Assembly: GCF_022489025.1 (NCBI RefSeq)
Contig: NZ_JAKVTG010000006.1
Span: forward strand, 124,001 to 188,000
Source: Planococcus halocryophilus
GTDB taxonomy: Bacteria > Bacillota > Bacilli > Bacillales_A > Planococcaceae
Direction: 5' to 3'
Length of the DNA: 64,000 nt
Numbering within the stretch: the first letter of the stretch is position 1; every line of letters begins with the position of its first letter. This document shows, in pieces, positions 62,679 to 64,000 of the stretch. Under the pieces are notes generated by a model. It was not told the DNA's origin, searched no databases, and was given only the letters and a program-made list of their open reading frames with translations. The translations under genes and the position numbers were made by a program.

Positions 62679-63151
62679 AAATCGTAAACATATTTGGCTG
62701 TTTGCAAAGGATGTCCTTCGAATAATTCTTCGAATTCTTCTAGAAATTTAAAGCCATTTGATTCATAGAAGTTACGGCCTTTTCTATTTTCACATTCAAC
62801 ATAAACAAATAGTTGATTGCCGTTAAGTAAATGGCTTAAGCCAGTCGTGAACAATTGCTTGCCGTAACCTGAACGCTGAAATTCTGGCTTCATATAAATG
62901 GCAATTAGTTCAGCATCACCGTCTTCGTCAACTTTCGTGAAATTGGCGAAACCAACAGGCTCTCCTTCGTGTTCTGCGAGCAATATAATCGTTCTCTTTA
63001 AACGCATCTCCATCATTGGAGTAGAATATGATTTATCTAGAAAACTTTCTTGGACAGTTGAGGGAATGATTCCAGCGTAGGTGTCATTCCAACTAATTTT
63101 GGCAATTTCCTGAACAGATGCGATATCTGCGGATGTACCGTTGCGAATCAT
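62660..63151 (-). CDS. GNAT N-acetyltransferase
   Basis: 163 aa from ATG 63151, preceded by GAGGTGAT. The GNAT fold has the acetyl-CoA loop YMKPEFQRSGYGKQLFTTGL and the following NRKGRNFYESNGFK. The N-terminus (IRNGTSADIASVQEIAKISWNDTYAGIIP) matches a common Bacillales subgroup. Substrate unknown. Its stop codon lies inside the second copy of the duplicated terminator. Confidence 0.85.
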   Translation of the reverse strand: MIRNGTSADIASVQEIAKISWNDTYAGIIPSTVQESFLDKSYSTPMMEMRLKRTIILLAEHEGEPVGFANFTKVDEDGDAELIAIYMKPEFQRSGYGKQLFTTGLSHLLNGNQLFVYVECENRKGRNFYESNGFKFLEEFEELFEGHPLQTAKYVYDLKTATL

Positions 63152-63245
63152 GCAATCACCTCTAGAATTCTTTATGCAATCATACCAAAAAAAGAGGTGA
63201 ATAGCCACTAATGTAGAATAAGTAACAACAAAAGGGGGCTGTAAG

Positions 63246-63692
63246 ATGGAATGGAAGATGTATCAGTTTGACGATTTAAGCGCAAGAAAACTATATGAGG
63301 TGCTTAAGTTGCGTGTTGATGTGTTTGTAGTTGAACAAAACTGCCCTTATCCGGAACTAGACGGTTTAGATCAACAGTCGGTTCACCTTTTGTGTAGCGA
63401 AAAGGGGGATTTGTTAGCCTATGCCCGTTTGGTGCCGGCGGGTGTTAAATATGAAGTACCTTCTATAGGCCGTGTAATTGTACATGAAGACGCCCGAGGG
63501 CGTGGTTTAGCAAAAGAGTTATTAGAGCGTAGCATTGATTATATTTCAAATGAATGGCATGCCGAAGCGATTAAACTACAAGGACAAGTTTACTTGAAGG
63601 AATTCTATCAATCTTTTGGTTTCCAGCCGATTTCAGAAAGCTATGATGAAGACGGAATTCCGCATGTAGATATGAAGTGGACTCGTGTTTAA
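63246..63692 (+). CDS. ElaA-type GNAT acetyltransferase
   Basis: 148 aa. MEWKMYQFDDLSARKLYEVLKLR, VFVVEQNCPYPELDGLD and the acetyl-CoA loop HEDARGRGLAKELLERSI are ElaA features. ElaA substrate is unknown. AAGGGGGC precedes the ATG. It is divergent from the previous GNAT gene. Confidence 0.9.
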   Translation: MEWKMYQFDDLSARKLYEVLKLRVDVFVVEQNCPYPELDGLDQQSVHLLCSEKGDLLAYARLVPAGVKYEVPSIGRVIVHEDARGRGLAKELLERSIDYISNEWHAEAIKLQGQVYLKEFYQSFGFQPISESYDEDGIPHVDMKWTRV

Positions 63693-63794
63693 ATGTAATG
63701 GTTTTGACATATAAAAAAGGATTAACAGAATAAGTATTAGGGTAAACATTGAGTATTAAACAAATATGAAAAACAGAAAAAGGAGTGCTGCAAA

Positions 63795-64000
63795 ATGGCA
63801 AGAGGAAGAGGTCTCCTAATGGCAGGTTTAGCTGCAGGAGCATATGCATATTTCAAAAACCCTGAAAACCGTGAAAAAGCCACAAAGGCTTTTAATGATG
63901 CGAAAGTGAAGGTGAATTCTTATATGGAATCACAAAATCTAGATAAGACAGGAAATACAAATTCAAATGCCGATGAAGCATCAGACAGTTTACAAGATCC
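63795..64000 (+). CDS. YtxH-like stress protein, 3'-truncated
   Basis: 68 codons visible, then the window ends. It begins MARGRGLLMAGLAAGAYAYFKNPENREK, a short hydrophobic stretch followed by a charged helix (KATKAFNDAKVKVNSYME), as in YtxH-domain general-stress proteins. AAAAAGGAG lies 9 nt before the ATG. TTGACA at about 63706 may be part of its promoter. The assignment is tentative because the gene is incomplete. Confidence 0.65.
   Translation, partial: MARGRGLLMAGLAAGAYAYFKNPENREKATKAFNDAKVKVNSYMESQNLDKTGNTNSNADEASDSLQD

Overview
The window looks like chromosomal DNA of a low-to-moderate-GC Gram-positive of the order Bacillales, most like Planococcus or a related Planococcaceae genus. 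The grounds are strong AGGAGG-type ribosome binding sites, frequent GTG and TTG starts, SigA-type promoters, U-tailed intrinsic terminators at most gene ends, and gene sets shaped like those of Bacillus subtilis (des-desK-desR, yclNOPQ, ywjA, ydaT, mntR, ypuA). No rRNA, tRNA, CRISPR array, prophage or intact insertion sequence was seen. The genus is an inference. Both ends cut a gene.

Layout. 1-4.7 kb: end of a membrane protein gene, a 56-aa small protein, cydDC. 5-8 kb: fatty acid desaturase with its DesKR thermosensor pair. 8-12 kb: YdaT-like protein, proline symporter, BCCT osmolyte transporter. 12-16 kb: VOC protein, HflX, YwjA-type ABC exporter. 16-23 kb: lipoprotein, Fur-controlled petrobactin-type siderophore importer (yclNOPQ), glnK-amtB behind TnrA/GlnR-like boxes, and a family 4-like uracil-DNA glycosylase. 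23-30 kb: ZupT, DUF4003 protein, NiaP-type transporter, GNAT enzyme, three-gene osmoprotectant importer. 30-33.3 kb: FadR-type beta-oxidation operon whose thiolase is broken by an 8-bp tandem duplication. 33.3-38.3 kb: T-box(Trp)-controlled trpD-trpC-trpFB-trpA operon with trpF and trpB in one open frame. 38.3-51.5 kb: DNA glycosylase, PfpI protein, ArsB, pyrophosphatase, FrnE-like protein, azoreductase, FAD/Rieske oxidoreductase, YceI, MurB, penicillin acylase and a fluoride-channel pair. 51.7-58.2 kb: UspA-SulP, CadC-CadA, tandem GNAT, a 51-aa membrane peptide, MntR. 58-64 kb: CvfB, YpuA, ring-cleaving dioxygenase, DUF4064 protein, more GNAT enzymes, and the start of a YtxH-like gene.

Common themes are membrane and osmotic adaptation (Des, PutP, BCCT, Opu-type ABC), metal homeostasis (Fur, ZupT, CadCA, MntR, ArsB) and electrophile/quinone defence. 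For the last, azoR, yceI and the dioxygenase gene carry related MhqR-like operator sequences. Six separate GNAT genes are present.

The least explained parts are non-coding. A 21-bp-period GGACAGTA array lies at 44.73-45.02 kb, as two blocks of five units with the same variant order around a palindrome. A 119-bp palindromic element is tandemly duplicated at 4.4 kb and has a diverged inverted relative at 33.5 kb. A MITE-like palindrome at 62.5 kb is bracketed by two near-identical terminators. Two tiny ORFs (32 and 8 codons) with good ribosome binding sites lie at 61.5 kb.
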